NCBI GenBank assembly: GCA_026126165.1 | Contig: JAHCJR010000001.1 | Span: 1 to 64,000 of the forward strand | Reading direction: 5' to 3' | From: Alphaproteobacteria bacterium | GTDB taxonomy: Bacteria > Pseudomonadota > Alphaproteobacteria > Ferrovibrionales > Ferrovibrionaceae | DNA length: 64,000 nucleotides | Shown: in pieces, positions 8,797-19,122 of the stretch | How the letters are laid out: each line of letters opens with the position of its first letter | Numbering within the stretch: position 1 is the stretch's first letter | Position numbers and translations under genes: made by a program | Notes under the pieces: model-generated | Database searches by the model: none | What the model saw: only the letters and a program-made list of their open reading frames with translations | Told to the model about the DNA's origin: nothing

Positions 8797-10479
8797 CTAC
8801 ATGTTGGGGTAATTGGGTCCCCCGCCGCCCTCCGGCACGACCCAGTGGATGTTCTGGGTCGGGTCCTTGATGTCGCAGGTCTTGCAGTGCACGCAGTTCT
8901 GGGCATTGATCTGCAGCCGCGGATTCGACCCATCGTCGGCCCGCACGATCTCGTAGACGCCGGCCGGACAGTAGCGCTGCTCCGGCGCGTCATACTCGGC
9001 GAGGTTGACCCGGATCGCCACCGACGCATCCTTCAGCGTGAGATGGGCCGGCTGGTCTTCCTCGTGATTGGTATTCGACAGATAGACCGAACTCAACCGG
9101 TCGAAGCTGATCACGCCGTCGGGCTTGGGATAGTCCGGCTTGCGGCAGCGCGAGGCCGGCAGCAGCGTCTCGTGATCGGCGGATCCATGGCGCAAGGTCC
9201 AGGGCACCAGGAAACCCAGGCCGAGATCGTTCAGCCACATATGCACCCCGCCATGCAGGGTCCCCAGCCAGAGGCCCCATTTGAGGCCGGGCTTGACGTT
9301 GCGCACCTTGTAGAGGTCCTTGTAGACCCACGATCCCTTCAGGGCTTCCGGATAGTCGGCGAGTTCGTCGCGGCCCGCGCGACCGGCCTTGAGCGCGTCG
9401 AACGCCGCCTCCGCCGCCAGCATGCCGGACTTCATGGCATTGTGGCTGCCCTTGATACGCGGCACGTTGACGAAGCCGGCCTCGCAGCCGATCAGCGCGC
9501 CGCCGGGGAAGACCAGCTTCGGCAGCGATTGCAAGCCGCCCTCGTTGATGGCGCGCGCGCCATAGGCGAGCCGCTTGCCGCCCTCGAGGAACGGCCTGAT
9601 CGTGGGGTGCTGCTTGAAGCGCTGGAACTCCTCGAACGGCGAGATATGCGGACTGGCGTAGTTCAGGTGCAGCACGAAGCCGATCGCCACCTGATTGTCT
9701 TCCATGTGATACATGAAAGAGCCGCCACCGGTCGAACTGTCGAGCGGCCAGCCCTGGGTATGCAGCACGAGCCCGGGTCGATGCACCGCCGGGTCGACCT
9801 GCCAGAGTTCCTTGATGCCGATACCGAACTTCTGCGGATCCACGCCATCGCGCAGGCGGAAGCGTTCCATCAGCTCCTTGCCGAGCGAGCCGCGGCAGCC
9901 CTCGGCGAAAAGCGTGTACTTGGCATGCAACTCGACGCCACGGGTGAAGGTCGGCTTGCGCTCGCCATCCTTGCCGATGCCCATGTCGCCGGTAGCGACG
10001 CCGCGCACCGAGCCGTCCTCGTGATAAAGGACTTCCGCCGCCGCGAAGCCGGGATAGATCTCGACGCCAAGCGATTCCGCCTGGGCGGCAAGCCACCGGC
10101 AGACATTGCCGAGACTGACGATGTAGTTGCCGTGATTGTTCATCAGCGGCGGCAGGAGGAAGCCGGGAACCGGAATGTGGTTCGCCTCGGTCAGGATGTA
10201 GAAGCGGTCCTCCGCGACCGCGGTGCGGATCGGCGCGTCCTTCTCCTTCCAGTCGGGGATCAGCTCGTTCAGCGCGACCGGATCGATGACCGCGCCGGAG
10301 AGAATGTGCGCGCCGACCTCGGAGCCCTTTTCGATGACGCAGACCGACACGTCGTGACCGGCCTCGCCGGAGAGTTGCTTGAGACGGATGGCCGCGGCGA
10401 GCCCGGCCGGGCCCGCCCCCACGATCACCACGTCGAACTCCATCGCCTCACGAGGCTCGGCCGCCTGACTCGTGCTCAT
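8797..10479 (-). CDS. Electron transfer flavoprotein-ubiquinone oxidoreductase (ETF-QO)
   Basis: 560 residues. It takes electrons from reduced ETF, which is loaded by acyl-CoA and amino-acid dehydrogenases, and passes them to ubiquinone at the inner membrane. Near the N-terminus is a Rossmann FAD motif [14 protein letters not shown] at about 18-31. The C-terminus has the [4Fe-4S] cluster ligands C504 (YCPAG), C529, C532 and C535 (CVHCKTC), with the family end motif DPTQNIHWV. Length matches the mitochondrial and proteobacterial enzymes. It is head-to-head with the uracil-DNA glycosylase gene across a 134-bp divergent gap that must hold both promoters. Confidence 0.97.
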   Translation of the reverse strand: MSTSQAAEPREAMEFDVVIVGAGPAGLAAAIRLKQLSGEAGHDVSVCVIEKGSEVGAHILSGAVIDPVALNELIPDWKEKDAPIRTAVAEDRFYILTEANHIPVPGFLLPPLMNNHGNYIVSLGNVCRWLAAQAESLGVEIYPGFAAAEVLYHEDGSVRGVATGDMGIGKDGERKPTFTRGVELHAKYTLFAEGCRGSLGKELMERFRLRDGVDPQKFGIGIKELWQVDPAVHRPGLVLHTQGWPLDSSTGGGSFMYHMEDNQVAIGFVLHLNYASPHISPFEEFQRFKQHPTIRPFLEGGKRLAYGARAINEGGLQSLPKLVFPGGALIGCEAGFVNVPRIKGSHNAMKSGMLAAEAAFDALKAGRAGRDELADYPEALKGSWVYKDLYKVRNVKPGLKWGLWLGTLHGGVHMWLNDLGLGFLVPWTLRHGSADHETLLPASRCRKPDYPKPDGVISFDRLSSVYLSNTNHEEDQPAHLTLKDASVAIRVNLAEYDAPEQRYCPAGVYEIVRADDGSNPRLQINAQNCVHCKTCDIKDPTQNIHWVVPEGGGGPNYPNM

Positions 10480-10613
10480 CCGTCCCTTCCGCCTTCCAGG
10501 TTCTGGCGCCAGTCTCCCGGACCGGAGTAGCCCGGCGCAAGGCCAAAAGCAAGCAGGCGCGAGCCGCCGGCGCGAGCGGTGGCGGGCGGTGCGGCCGATG
10601 CTAGACTGGCGCC

Positions 10614-11447
10614 ATGCCGCGCGAACCCGGAGCGCTCGAGGCGCTCATCTTCCAGCTCGATCTCGGGATCGACCTCGCGCTCGAGGAGCGCCCGCTCGAC
10701 CGCCTGCACGCCGCGCCGTCGCGCCAGGAAGGAGCGGCGCGGGCCGACCTGCCAGCCGACGGCTCGGTCGGGCAGGCCAGCGCCGCAGCGCGGCCGAAGC
10801 CGCGCCAACCTGCGGCCGCGGTGGCAAGCGCCCTGCTCGCCCCGGGCGAGGCGGCGGCGCGCGCGGCTGGGCTTGCCGCCGACTGCCCGGACCTGGCATC
10901 CCTGCGCGAGGCGCTGCAGGCTTTCGACGGCTGCGCGCTCAAGGACACGGCGACACAACTGGTCTTCTCCGACGGCAACCCGGCGGCGGACGTGATGCTG
11001 GTGGGCGAGGCGCCCGGACGGGAGGAAGACCGGCTCGGGCGACCCTTCGTCGGCGAGAGCGGCCAGCTTCTGGACCGCATGCTCGCCGCCATCGGGCTCG
11101 ATCGCGACAAAGTCTACATCACCAACATCGTGCCCTGGCGGCCTCCGGGCAACCGCTCGCCCAGCCAGGAAGAGACCGCCGCCTGCCTGCCTTTCCTGCG
11201 CCGCCATATCGAGCTGATAGCACCGCGGATCCTGGTACCGCTCGGCGGAGTCGCCGCCGCCACCCTGCTGGAACGGGGCGATGGCATCACCCGACTCCGC
11301 GGCCGCTGGTACGACTATCCGATGGCCGGACGCCTCCTGCCCGCGCTGCCGATGTTCCACCCCGCTTACTTGCTCAGGACGCCGGCAGGCAAGCGCGAGA
11401 CTTGGCGTGATCTTCTTGAACTAAGAAAAGCCTTAGTAAAAAAATAA
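10614..11447 (+). CDS. Family 4-like uracil-DNA glycosylase, iron-sulfur cysteines partly lost
   Basis: 277 residues: an N-terminal ~90-residue alanine/proline-rich extension without a recognisable domain, then a uracil-DNA glycosylase core. Motif A is [17 protein letters not shown] at 131-147, and motif B is HPAYLLR at 249-255, both typical of family 4. It should remove uracil from DNA at the start of base-excision repair. Classical family 4 enzymes carry four cysteines for a [4Fe-4S] cluster. Here the first position is F104 (F-x-x-C107), the third is W175 (VPWRPP instead of xxCRPP), and only C107 and C191 remain, so a normal cluster is unlikely. Similar cluster-less forms are, to my recollection, described from Bradyrhizobium. 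Confidence 0.88.
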   Translation: MPREPGALEALIFQLDLGIDLALEERPLDRLHAAPSRQEGAARADLPADGSVGQASAAARPKPRQPAAAVASALLAPGEAAARAAGLAADCPDLASLREALQAFDGCALKDTATQLVFSDGNPAADVMLVGEAPGREEDRLGRPFVGESGQLLDRMLAAIGLDRDKVYITNIVPWRPPGNRSPSQEETAACLPFLRRHIELIAPRILVPLGGVAAATLLERGDGITRLRGRWYDYPMAGRLLPALPMFHPAYLLRTPAGKRETWRDLLELRKALVKK

Positions 11448-11567
11448 GAAATATCGTTAACGTATCAAATAAAACCATCAAGAATAACTCTAAGTCATTA
11501 TAATTGCGGCGGTTTTCCTGATTATCCCCGGTTTCCTCCCATGACTTGGTGAACAAAGTGTTGCCAA
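11448..11567. other. A+T-rich intergenic gap with a possible promoter
   Basis: The 120 bp between the glycosylase and the transglycosylase gene are much richer in A and T than their surroundings. A perfect TATAAT hexamer lies at 11499-11504, about 65 bp before the next start codon, on the plus strand. No convincing -35 element stands at 16-18 bp spacing, so only the -10 is supported. No strong terminator hairpin was seen after the glycosylase. Confidence 0.35.
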
Positions 11568-13451
11568 GTGATCGGAAGTCGTTTATCTGCGCTTTTCATG
11601 CGTGCCCGGTCCACTATAACGGCACCGCCGAAGTCTTGGCCGCGACTGGCGATGATTGTCGCGATGGCCTCGGCGATCCTCGTTTCTCCGCAGGCCCCCC
11701 TGGGGGCCATGCCCTTTGAAACGGCTGGCGCTTCTCCAGGCTTTCGGCTGTTCGGCGGCGAGTTTTCCCTGCCACGGGTGCTGAGCGCGGCGGAGGCGGC
11801 GCGCTATGCCCGGATTTTCGATCTGCAGAACGACGGGCGATTCGCCGAGGCGGCGCGCGAGATGGAAAAACTCGGCGACCCCATCCTTGTCGGGCATGTC
11901 CTCTACCAGAGATATCTGCACCCGCGTTACCGCACGACCTATGAAGAGTTGCGGGACTGGCTCGCCCTGTATGGCGATCATCCGGGCGCGGAGCGGCTCC
12001 ACCGGCTCGCTCTCAAACGCAAGCCGCAGGGGGCCCGTCCGCCGCCCGATCCACGCGCGCCCGACCTGTCCGGCTACAGCCTGGACGAGCCCTCGGGAGA
12101 GGATCGCGTCTATGTATCGCCGCGCCGGACCCGGCCCGAGGAAGGGCGGCCGGTAATCCAGGCGCAGGCCGGAATCCTTGAAGAAATTCGTGCCGAGCAC
12201 CCGGAAGTCGCCGAGCGCAAGCTGCAGCGGCTCGAGGTCAAGGCCCTTCTCGAGCCGGCGGAATTCGACGACCTGCTGCAGCGGGTCGCCCTCGCCTATT
12301 ACCATGCCGGCGACGATCGCAAGGCTTTCGAGCTGGCGGCGCGGGCGGCCGAGCGGTCCGGCGCGGAAGTGCCGCAAGCCCATTGGGTGGCCGGCCTGGC
12401 CGCCTGGCGCCTCAAACGCTACAGCGCCGCCGAGGCGCATTTCGCGGCCCTGGCCCGTTCGCCCGTCGTCTCGACCTGGGATCTCACCGCCGGCGCCTAC
12501 TGGGCCTCGCGCGCGGCGCTGCGCAGCCGCAAGCCGTCCCAATCGAACGCCTATCTGGTCGAGGCGGCGCGGTATCCGCGCACTTTCTATGGACTGCTGG
12601 CTGCACGGCAACTCGGCCATCATGTCAACTTTCGCTGGGATTCAACGAGCCTGCAGCGCCGGCAACTCATCGATCTCACGCGCATCCCCGGCGTCCGCCG
12701 CGGTCTTGCCCTGGCGGAAATCGGCCAGAACGAAATGGCCGGCCACGAAATCCGACGCCTGTATCTGAAGGCGGGGGACGATCTGGCCGGACAGCTCATC
12801 GCCGTGGCCGGACTGGTCGATGCGCCGGCGGCGGCACTCAAGCTCGCCGTCCATTCCCGCGATTCCCGCGGCTGGCACCACGATTCGGCCCTTTATCCCC
12901 TGCCACCCTGGCAACCGGAGAGCGGCTTCACGGTTGACCGGGCGCTGCTCTTCGCCTTCATGCGCCAGGAATCGAAATTCGAGACCAATGCACGTTCCGG
13001 CGCCGGTGCAACCGGACTGATGCAGATCATGCCGCGCACGGCGGCGCTGATGGCGCGCGACAAGTCGCTGGTATCGACCAACCGCGACAAGCTGCTGGTG
13101 CCGGGCTTCAACCTCGAACTTGGCCAGCGCTACCTCCAGCACCTTCTGCTGCAGGAAAACATCCGCGGCAACCTGATCGTGCTTGCCGCCGGCTACAATG
13201 CGGGACCGGGCAATGCCGCCCGCTGGCAGCGGACGATTCGCTACGAAAACGATCCGCTGCTCTTCATCGAGTCCATACCGATCCGCGAGACCCGGATCTT
13301 CGTCGGCCGGGTGCTCACGAACTTCTGGATCTACCGCTCGCGCTTCGGACAGGACGAGCCTTCGCTCGATGCACTTGCCGGGGGCAGGTGGCCCTATTAC
13401 GTTGCCATGGACGATGCAGCCTTCGCCCTGGCAGACCATGAGCAGGATTGA
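11568..13451 (+). CDS. Soluble lytic murein transglycosylase (SLT family)
   Basis: 627 residues from GTG 11568; ATG 11598, ten codons later, is equally possible and leaves a cleaner signal peptide (hydrophobic stretch [10 protein letters not shown] then cleavage near PLGA). The first ~440 residues are helical repeats as in the superhelical ring of Slt70. The C-terminal SLT domain has catalytic glutamate E468 in MRQESKF, then [10 protein letters not shown], and [10 protein letters not shown]. It cleaves the MurNAc-GlcNAc bond of peptidoglycan in the periplasm with formation of 1,6-anhydroMurNAc. It overlaps the following moaB start by 14 bp. Confidence 0.94.
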   Translation: MIGSRLSALFMRARSTITAPPKSWPRLAMIVAMASAILVSPQAPLGAMPFETAGASPGFRLFGGEFSLPRVLSAAEAARYARIFDLQNDGRFAEAAREMEKLGDPILVGHVLYQRYLHPRYRTTYEELRDWLALYGDHPGAERLHRLALKRKPQGARPPPDPRAPDLSGYSLDEPSGEDRVYVSPRRTRPEEGRPVIQAQAGILEEIRAEHPEVAERKLQRLEVKALLEPAEFDDLLQRVALAYYHAGDDRKAFELAARAAERSGAEVPQAHWVAGLAAWRLKRYSAAEAHFAALARSPVVSTWDLTAGAYWASRAALRSRKPSQSNAYLVEAARYPRTFYGLLAARQLGHHVNFRWDSTSLQRRQLIDLTRIPGVRRGLALAEIGQNEMAGHEIRRLYLKAGDDLAGQLIAVAGLVDAPAAALKLAVHSRDSRGWHHDSALYPLPPWQPESGFTVDRALLFAFMRQESKFETNARSGAGATGLMQIMPRTAALMARDKSLVSTNRDKLLVPGFNLELGQRYLQHLLLQENIRGNLIVLAAGYNAGPGNAARWQRTIRYENDPLLFIESIPIRETRIFVGRVLTNFWIYRSRFGQDEPSLDALAGGRWPYYVAMDDAAFALADHEQD

Positions 13452-13986
13452 CGAGAGCCGCCCCTTTATCCCGGTCCATGTCGCGGTCCTGACCGTTTCC
13501 GATACGCGCAAGGAAGCGGACGACAAGTCGGGCCAGACCCTTGTCGAACGTCTCCGGGATGCCGGGCACGAACTGGTAGAGCGCGCCATCGTGCCCGACG
13601 AGCGCGCGCTCATTCAGGCGAAGCTTCGGCTCTGGATCGACAATCCCGGCATCGAGGTGGTGCTGGCGACCGGCGGCACCGGCGTCACCGGGCGGGACGT
13701 GACGCCGGAGGCGTTCGAGGAACTGTTCGAGAAGCCGATTCCTGGCTTCGGCGAACTCTTCCGGATGCTGAGCTATCAGAAGATCGGGAGTTCCACCATC
13801 CAGTCCCGCGCCACCGCCGGCGTGGCCCGCGGCACCTATCTCTTCGCCCTGCCAGGTTCGCCCGGAGCCTGCCGCGACGCCTGGGACGACATCCTGAAAT
13901 GGCAGCTCGACTATCGCTTCCGCCCCTGCAATTTCGTCGAGCTGCTGCCCCGGCTGCGCGAGCATGAACGGCGAAAGTCCGGTTAA
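13438..13986 (+). CDS. moaB: Molybdopterin adenylyltransferase-like protein (MoaB/MogA family)
   Basis: 182 residues from the ATG at 13438, inside the 3' end of the transglycosylase gene; the open frame continues upstream but that part is a shadow. It has the MoaB/MogA signature [15 protein letters not shown] (about 80-94) and [15 protein letters not shown] near residue 140, with SRATAG between. The family binds molybdopterin and adenylates it for metal insertion in molybdenum-cofactor synthesis; MoaB of E. coli has little proven activity, whereas some other MoaB proteins are active. The overlap suggests co-translation with the transglycosylase, though the two functions are unrelated. Confidence 0.93.
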   Translation: MSRIDESRPFIPVHVAVLTVSDTRKEADDKSGQTLVERLRDAGHELVERAIVPDERALIQAKLRLWIDNPGIEVVLATGGTGVTGRDVTPEAFEELFEKPIPGFGELFRMLSYQKIGSSTIQSRATAGVARGTYLFALPGSPGACRDAWDDILKWQLDYRFRPCNFVELLPRLREHERRKSG

Positions 13987-14080
13987 GGGCTTTTTGGTCT
14001 TCCGGCGCCAGGATGGCGGCCGCCCCTGCCCGCCCTGCCGGGCATGACCGGACCGGTTTCCAGCCGAGGCTCTCCGCCCG

Positions 14081-15655
14081 ATGAACGCACCTGATCCTGC
14101 CGCCCCGAAATCCGTTCTGGCACAGCCGTCCGGCTCGCCGGCTGGTTTGACCTGGCGGCCCGTCTGGCGGATGGCCTGGGCGAGCCTCGGCCTGTCGCTG
14201 CTGGCGGCCAATGCCCTGCTCTTCCAGACCCTGGCCTCGATGGTGCAGATCTGGAACGGCAGTTCGACCTACAATTACTGCCTGCTCATCCCGCTGATCA
14301 GCGTCTATGTGGCCTGGCAGCGCCGCGCCGCGATCGCGCCACTCGCGCCCCGCCCCTCCGTGCTCGGCATGTTGTTCGTGCTGGGTTTCGGCTGCCTCTG
14401 GCTGGTGGCGGATGCGGCCAGCCTGAACGAAGGGCGGCATGCCGCCCTCATCGGCATCAACCAGTCTCTCATCCTGGCCATCCTCGGCCGCGAGGTGGCG
14501 CTCAGGCTCGCCTTCCCCATCCTCTATCTCTGGCTCGCCCTGCCGACGGGGCTGTTCCTGCTCGGCCCGTTGCAGAGTCTCGCCGCCGACATGTCCACGC
14601 ATCTGCTGCGGATTTCGGGCATTCCGGTGTTTCAGCAGGGAACCCTGCTCGAAGTGCCCTCGGGCCGCTATGTGGTGGCGGAAGTCTGCGCCGGGCTGAA
14701 TTTCCTGCTTGCCTCCCTGGCACTTTCGCTCGTCTATGCGAACCTGCTCTACACCGGCTGGATCAAGCGCACGCTCGCGGTGGCGATCGCCCTCCTCATC
14801 GCCCTGGTCGCCAACTGGCTGCGCATCTGGGGCATCATCGCCTTCAACCACATGACCGGAGGGGGCATCGATATCGGCGGCGATCATCTGGTCTGGGGCT
14901 GGGGCTTCTTCGCCATCGTCTGCCTCGTCACCATGTTGTTCGGCCTCGCCTTCCGCGACGACGAGGACGAGGCGGCAACGACAGCGGAGACGCGATCTGC
15001 CGCGCCGGCGAGCCGCGGCACCCGGGCCGGCGACGGGCGCCGTCTGGCGGGCGCGGGCGCGCTCGCCATCGGCCTGCTCGTCCTGCCGCTCGCCTACGGC
15101 GAATACACGATCTCGCCCGTGACCAGGGCGGAGGGGCCGGCGGTGATGCTGGCTCCGGCGCAACCCTGGCGGGCCGTCGCCCCTTCGAACGACTGGTCCC
15201 CGATCCATCTCGGCGCAGACCGTCGGACAAGGGCCGCCTTCGTATCAGACGACGGGACCGTCGAGATCTACATCGCGCAGTATTCCCACGAGGCCGAAGG
15301 CCGCAAGCTGATCGCCCATGGCAACGAACTCTATGACCCGAAGACCTGGCGCCTGCTCGGGCGCGGTGCAGCTTCCCTGACCCTGAACGGCCGCGAGTCA
15401 CAGGTCAGCGTGGTGCGGCTGATCGGTGAACGGGAACGGCGGGAGATCTGGTACTGGTACCTGGTCGATGGCCGCGTCGTGACCAGTCTGGCCATGATGA
15501 AGCTGTTGCAGGCGAAGGCGAGGCTGCTTGGCGGCACCCGCGAGGCGGCGGTGATCGCCATTTCCGTCGATACGGCGGAAGGTGCGGGCGCGGGCCTGCT
15601 GCGGCGCTTCGCCGCCGAGACCCGCTTTCAGCCCACTGCGTGGTTCGCGCGCTGA
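14081..15655 (+). CDS. xrtA: Exosortase A fused to EpsI
   Basis: 524 residues in two parts. Residues 1-290 form a polytopic exosortase with about eight membrane segments and the full catalytic triad: C203 (AEVCAGL), R248 (NWLRIW) and H269 (GGDHLVW). Exosortases are membrane transpeptidases that cut PEP-CTERM sorting tails and are thought to hand the protein to another acceptor. After an acidic linker (DDEDE), residues ~310-524 have one more membrane segment and an EpsI-type periplasmic domain, which in other bacteria is a separate gene. The fusion is known in alphaproteobacteria. No PEP-CTERM protein is encoded in the window. The 3' end overlaps the convergent acyltransferase gene by 28 bp. 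Confidence 0.93.
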   Translation: MNAPDPAAPKSVLAQPSGSPAGLTWRPVWRMAWASLGLSLLAANALLFQTLASMVQIWNGSSTYNYCLLIPLISVYVAWQRRAAIAPLAPRPSVLGMLFVLGFGCLWLVADAASLNEGRHAALIGINQSLILAILGREVALRLAFPILYLWLALPTGLFLLGPLQSLAADMSTHLLRISGIPVFQQGTLLEVPSGRYVVAEVCAGLNFLLASLALSLVYANLLYTGWIKRTLAVAIALLIALVANWLRIWGIIAFNHMTGGGIDIGGDHLVWGWGFFAIVCLVTMLFGLAFRDDEDEAATTAETRSAAPASRGTRAGDGRRLAGAGALAIGLLVLPLAYGEYTISPVTRAEGPAVMLAPAQPWRAVAPSNDWSPIHLGADRRTRAAFVSDDGTVEIYIAQYSHEAEGRKLIAHGNELYDPKTWRLLGRGAASLTLNGRESQVSVVRLIGERERREIWYWYLVDGRVVTSLAMMKLLQAKARLLGGTREAAVIAISVDTAEGAGAGLLRRFAAETRFQPTAWFAR

Positions 15656-16797
15656 CCGCGCGCCAGCAATGACCTGACGGCGGCGCGGCCGCGCTCCAGC
15701 GCTGCGCCCGCGAGACCAAGCGGCCGGCGGGGATCAAAGGCAATCAGGCCACGTCGCGCGCGCCGGCAGGGCAGCCAGTCTTTCTTGTAGGAATCGTCGC
15801 CACGGCCGAAATCGATCTCCACGGGCCGATCCTCGGTCAACACGCGCTCCATCATCCAGGCGGTCAGGAGCGAACCTGGCGAGAGCGCCTTCCCGCGTTC
15901 GTCATGGGCCAGCTTGAAAATCGTCGCCCTGCCGCCGGACACGATCCAGATCTGCGCCGCCGCCGGCGCGCCGTCGATCTCGAGCAGGCCGAGACGCAAT
16001 GCGCCGGCCTGCGCCGCGCTTTCGATGAGCGCGCCGATGAACCGCGGATAGGGCTCGGCGACCTTCCAGCTCCGGGCATAGACCATTTCATAAGCCGCGC
16101 GGGCACGTGCCGCCTCGTCGGGCGCGGCAAAGAGCGTGAAGCGGCCATCATGTCCGCCGGAGAGGCGCCGGCCCTTGCGATCCAGAGTGTTGCGCAACTG
16201 CGCTGGAAGTCCGGCGCGCAGCTCGTGCCAGGACAATCCTTCCGTCTGCCGGTACCAGTTGCCGAAATGCTCGAACTCCCGGAGGAAGAAGCCGGCCCCG
16301 TCGAAAGCCTGCCGAAAGGCGGCAAGCCACGGCCCTTCTTCCGCCAGCGCCTCGAAAACCAGGTAGTCGGTGCCCGGGCAGGCGGCGCGGAAGCCGGCCG
16401 CGAGGGCCGCCGCGGCCTCGGCCGCATCGATACCGGGCGCCGCGATCGGCGAGCAGACGGTGCTGTAGGGCGTGACGAAGGCGGCGACCTCGCGCGCGCC
16501 AGGCAGGAGTCGCGCCCGCTTCGGCAGGCGGAGCGGCAGCAGCAGCGAAGGCGCGGCCCCGGGCTGTCCGAGGGCGAGGACGCAAGCCGCCTCGCCGGCA
16601 TCGAGACAGGTCGCGATCTGGGTTTCAGCCCAGGACCGGCTGGCAAAATAGTCCGCCGAACCGGCGCCTACCGGGCCTCCCCCCGGCCAACCGGCGAGCA
16701 GGGTCGGATCGTGTCGGATCAATTGCATATGGCCCAGACTATCGCCCCCGGCTCGGTGCGCGGCGCATCTCGCCGCGGCTGCCGGATCATAGCCCAT
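15628..16797 (-). CDS. CelD/BioF2-like GNAT (FemAB-related) acyltransferase
   Basis: 389 residues from ATG 16797, or 366 from ATG 16728, where family similarity begins; neither has a strong ribosome site. The C-terminal ~200 residues show the Acetyltransf_6 (BioF2/CelD-like) pattern, including LRNTLDRKGRRL around residues 200-210, RLGLLEIDGAPAAAQIWIV, and the ending IDFGRGDDSYKKDW typical of this family. Such proteins move acyl or aminoacyl groups and are common in exopolysaccharide and exosortase loci. It converges on the exosortase gene with overlapping 3' ends, and its start is head-to-head with the SRP RNA. The exact acceptor cannot be told. Confidence 0.83.
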   Translation of the reverse strand: MGYDPAAAARCAAHRAGGDSLGHMQLIRHDPTLLAGWPGGGPVGAGSADYFASRSWAETQIATCLDAGEAACVLALGQPGAAPSLLLPLRLPKRARLLPGAREVAAFVTPYSTVCSPIAAPGIDAAEAAAALAAGFRAACPGTDYLVFEALAEEGPWLAAFRQAFDGAGFFLREFEHFGNWYRQTEGLSWHELRAGLPAQLRNTLDRKGRRLSGGHDGRFTLFAAPDEAARARAAYEMVYARSWKVAEPYPRFIGALIESAAQAGALRLGLLEIDGAPAAAQIWIVSGGRATIFKLAHDERGKALSPGSLLTAWMMERVLTEDRPVEIDFGRGDDSYKKDWLPCRRARRGLIAFDPRRPLGLAGAALERGRAAVRSLLARGQRANHAVG

Positions 16798-16850
16798 TAC
16801 CCCGCCGCCTGCCCCTTGCGTCGGAGCGGCAACTGGCCGATATAAGGACC

Positions 16851-16945
16851 GGGAGGTTGGTTGCGGACGGGCTCCTCGCCAACCCGGTCAGGTCCGGAAG
16901 GAAGCAGCCGTAACGAGTTTCGGCCCGGGTCGTGGCCAGCCTCCC
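16851..16945 (+). ncRNA. ffs: Small (4.5S-type) signal recognition particle RNA
   Basis: A 95-nt sequence whose ends pair over ten bases (GGGAGGTTGG with CCAGCCTCCC, one G-U pair). Its apical part contains the universal Ffh-binding hairpin GGTCAGGTCCGGAAGGAAG followed by CAGCC. The RNA binds Ffh and directs ribosomes to the membrane. It stands 63 bp before dnaX, a placement often seen in alphaproteobacteria. The promoter should lie in the ~120 bp upstream shared with the divergent acyltransferase gene. Confidence 0.96.
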
Positions 16946-17008
16946 GCCTCGCGACCATCCGACAGATCCGGACGCCGGCGCCACCGGACGAGGCCGGGCG
17001 GAGGCCTC

Positions 17009-18766
17009 ATGAGCGACAGCGCCCCCTACCGCGTTCTGGCACGGAAGTACCGGCCGCAGACTTTCGCCGAACTGGTCGGCCAGGAAGCGATGGTGCGCAC
17101 CCTGACCAACGCCATCGAATCCGGCCGCATCGCCCATGCCTTCATCCTGACCGGCGTGCGCGGCGTCGGCAAGACGACCACGGCCCGCATCATCGCCCGC
17201 GCCCTCAACTGCACCGGCGCCGATGGCACCGGCGGACCGACCATCGAGCCCTGTGGTCAGTGCGATTCCTGCCGGCGCATCGCCGAGGATCGTCATGTCG
17301 ACGTACAGGAGATGGATGCGGCATCCCGCACCGGCATCGACGACATCCGGGAGATCATCGAGTCCGTGCGCTATGCGCCGGCCTCCGCGCGCTTCAAGAT
17401 CTATATCATCGACGAAGTGCACATGCTCTCGACCCAGGCTTTCAACGGCCTGCTCAAGACCCTGGAAGAGCCGCCCCCGCACGTAAAGTTCATCTTCGCC
17501 ACGACCGAGATCCGCAAGGTCCCGGTCACCGTGCTGTCGCGCTGCCAGCGATTCGATCTTCGGCGCATCGAGCCCGAGACCCTGATCGGCCATCTCGCCG
17601 CTATCGCCGAGCGGGAGAATGTCGAGGCGGAACGGGAAGCGCTCGCCCTGATCGCACGGGCGGCCGAGGGCTCGATGCGGGACGGGCTCTCGCTGCTCGA
17701 CCAGGCGATTGCCCATGGCGGCGGACGCGTCCTGGCGGCGCCGGTGCGCGACATGCTGGGCCTCGCCGATCGCGGCCAGGTCTTCGAGGTCTACGAACAG
17801 GCGATGCGCGGCAATGCGGCCGGCGCCATCGCCAGTCTGGGGCGCCAGTATGACGGCGGCGCCGACCCGCTCGTCGTCCTGCAGGACATGCTCGAACTGA
17901 CGCATTGGCTGACCCGGATCAAGGTGACGCCGGAGGCGGCCGACGATCCGACCATGGCGGATGCCGAACGCGATTCCGCCCGGCAGCTCGCGGAGCGGCT
18001 TTCGATGCCAACCCTGAACCGGAACTGGCAGGTACTGCTGAAAGGGATCGGCGAGGCGCGCGAGGCACCGCGTCCGCTGCAGGCAGCCGAGATGACGCTG
18101 ATCCGGCTCGCCTACATTGCCGACCTGCCACAGCCCGCCGATCTGATCCGCCAGCTTCAGGGCCAGGGAGCCCCGCAACGCGCCGCGGCTCCGGCCGGCG
18201 CCACCCCGCCCCGCCCCGCCGGCCCTGCGCCTTCGGCCAGCGCGGGCCGAAGAGTGGCGAGTGAGGCCCTGCCGCGAACCGAAACCTTACCGGCGGACGA
18301 AGCGGAGGCGGTGGCGGAGCCGTCCAGCTTCGCCGCGCTGGTCGATCTGGCCGGCGCGAAGCGCGATCTTCGGCTCAAGGCGGAATTGATCGGCAATGTC
18401 CATCTGGTTCGCTTCGAGCCGGGACGGATCGAGATCCGGCCGACCGCGCAGGCTTCGCCGCGCCTGGCCAGCGAACTTGCCGAACGGCTGCAGCAATGGA
18501 CCGGGCGGCGCTGGCTGGTGACGCTCTCGCGCGAACCGGGCGCCGCGACGCTGCGCGAGCAGGAGCAGGCATCGAAAGCAAGCCAGCGCCAGGCGGTCGA
18601 GGGTCATCCTCTGGTGCAGGCGGCACTGCAGACCTTTCCCGGCGCGTCCATCCGTGGCGTACATCGGCTCGGCGGGGCCGAGGCGGACACCGGCACGGGC
18701 GCGGAGCGGGACGGGGGCGGAACGGACGATACATTCGGAATCGAGGATGGAGAACCGGAGCCATGA
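17009..18766 (+). CDS. dnaX: DNA polymerase III subunit gamma/tau
   Basis: 585 residues. The clamp-loader ATPase subunit: RGVGKT P-loop at 51-56 within [15 protein letters not shown], zinc-module cysteines C67, C82, C85 and C88, Walker B region [10 protein letters not shown] at about 131-140, and the SRC sensor motif [10 protein letters not shown]. The proline/alanine-rich hinge is at about 390-430 and the tau-like C-terminal region runs to the end. There is no obvious A-rich slippery site for the frameshift that makes gamma in E. coli. It overlaps the ybaB start by ATGA, and recR follows, the classic dnaX-ybaB-recR operon. Confidence 0.97.
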   Translation: MSDSAPYRVLARKYRPQTFAELVGQEAMVRTLTNAIESGRIAHAFILTGVRGVGKTTTARIIARALNCTGADGTGGPTIEPCGQCDSCRRIAEDRHVDVQEMDAASRTGIDDIREIIESVRYAPASARFKIYIIDEVHMLSTQAFNGLLKTLEEPPPHVKFIFATTEIRKVPVTVLSRCQRFDLRRIEPETLIGHLAAIAERENVEAEREALALIARAAEGSMRDGLSLLDQAIAHGGGRVLAAPVRDMLGLADRGQVFEVYEQAMRGNAAGAIASLGRQYDGGADPLVVLQDMLELTHWLTRIKVTPEAADDPTMADAERDSARQLAERLSMPTLNRNWQVLLKGIGEAREAPRPLQAAEMTLIRLAYIADLPQPADLIRQLQGQGAPQRAAAPAGATPPRPAGPAPSASAGRRVASEALPRTETLPADEAEAVAEPSSFAALVDLAGAKRDLRLKAELIGNVHLVRFEPGRIEIRPTAQASPRLASELAERLQQWTGRRWLVTLSREPGAATLREQEQASKASQRQAVEGHPLVQAALQTFPGASIRGVHRLGGAEADTGTGAERDGGGTDDTFGIEDGEPEP

Positions 18767-19086
18767 AGAACCTTGGCCAGATGATGAAGCAGGCGCAGGA
18801 AATGCAGGCCCGCATGGCGGCCATGCAGGCGGAACTGGAAACGCACGAGATCAGCGGCCAGTCGGGAGGTGGCATGGTCCGGGTGACCTTGAACGGCAAG
18901 GGCGAGATGCGCCGGATCAAGATCGACCCCAGTCTGATCGACCCTGCGGAACCGGAGATCCTCGAAGACCTGATCGTGGCGGCGCACAAGGACGCAAAGG
19001 TCAAGGTGGAGCAGCACCTGGCGGAAGAGATGGCGAAAGTGACCGGCGGCCTCAAGCTTCCCGGCGGCATGAAGCTGCCGTTCTGA
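18763..19086 (+). CDS. Nucleoid-associated protein YbaB/EbfC family
   Basis: 107 residues from the ATG at 18763, which overlaps the dnaX stop (ATGA) and has GGAG ahead of it. The N-terminal helix is methionine- and glutamine-rich ([16 protein letters not shown]), followed by [24 protein letters not shown] and a C-terminal GLKLPGG, all typical of the family. These small dimeric proteins bind DNA and help organise the nucleoid. An open frame extends upstream of the ATG inside dnaX but is not homologous. Confidence 0.96.
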   Translation: MKNLGQMMKQAQEMQARMAAMQAELETHEISGQSGGGMVRVTLNGKGEMRRIKIDPSLIDPAEPEILEDLIVAAHKDAKVKVEQHLAEEMAKVTGGLKLPGGMKLPF

Positions 19087-19122
19087 CCTGGGGCCGGATA
19101 GCGGATCGGAGAGTGGCCGAAC

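Noticed and set aside
5596-10530. A ~1640-codon open frame on the plus strand across the ispE/TPR/ETF-QO block
   Set aside because: It is antisense to three well-recognised genes, has strongly biased Arg/Gly/Ala/Gln composition and no domain. Long antisense frames are common in high-G+C DNA.
11374-11556. A 60-codon minus-strand frame in the A+T-rich gap, with a hydrophobic stretch
   Set aside because: No ribosome site, overlaps the end of the glycosylase gene, and hydrophobicity is expected from T-rich DNA read in that frame.
13987-14080. Terminator or small RNA between moaB and the exosortase gene
   Set aside because: A CTTTTTGG run is present but no stable stem precedes it, and no conserved RNA motif was recognised.
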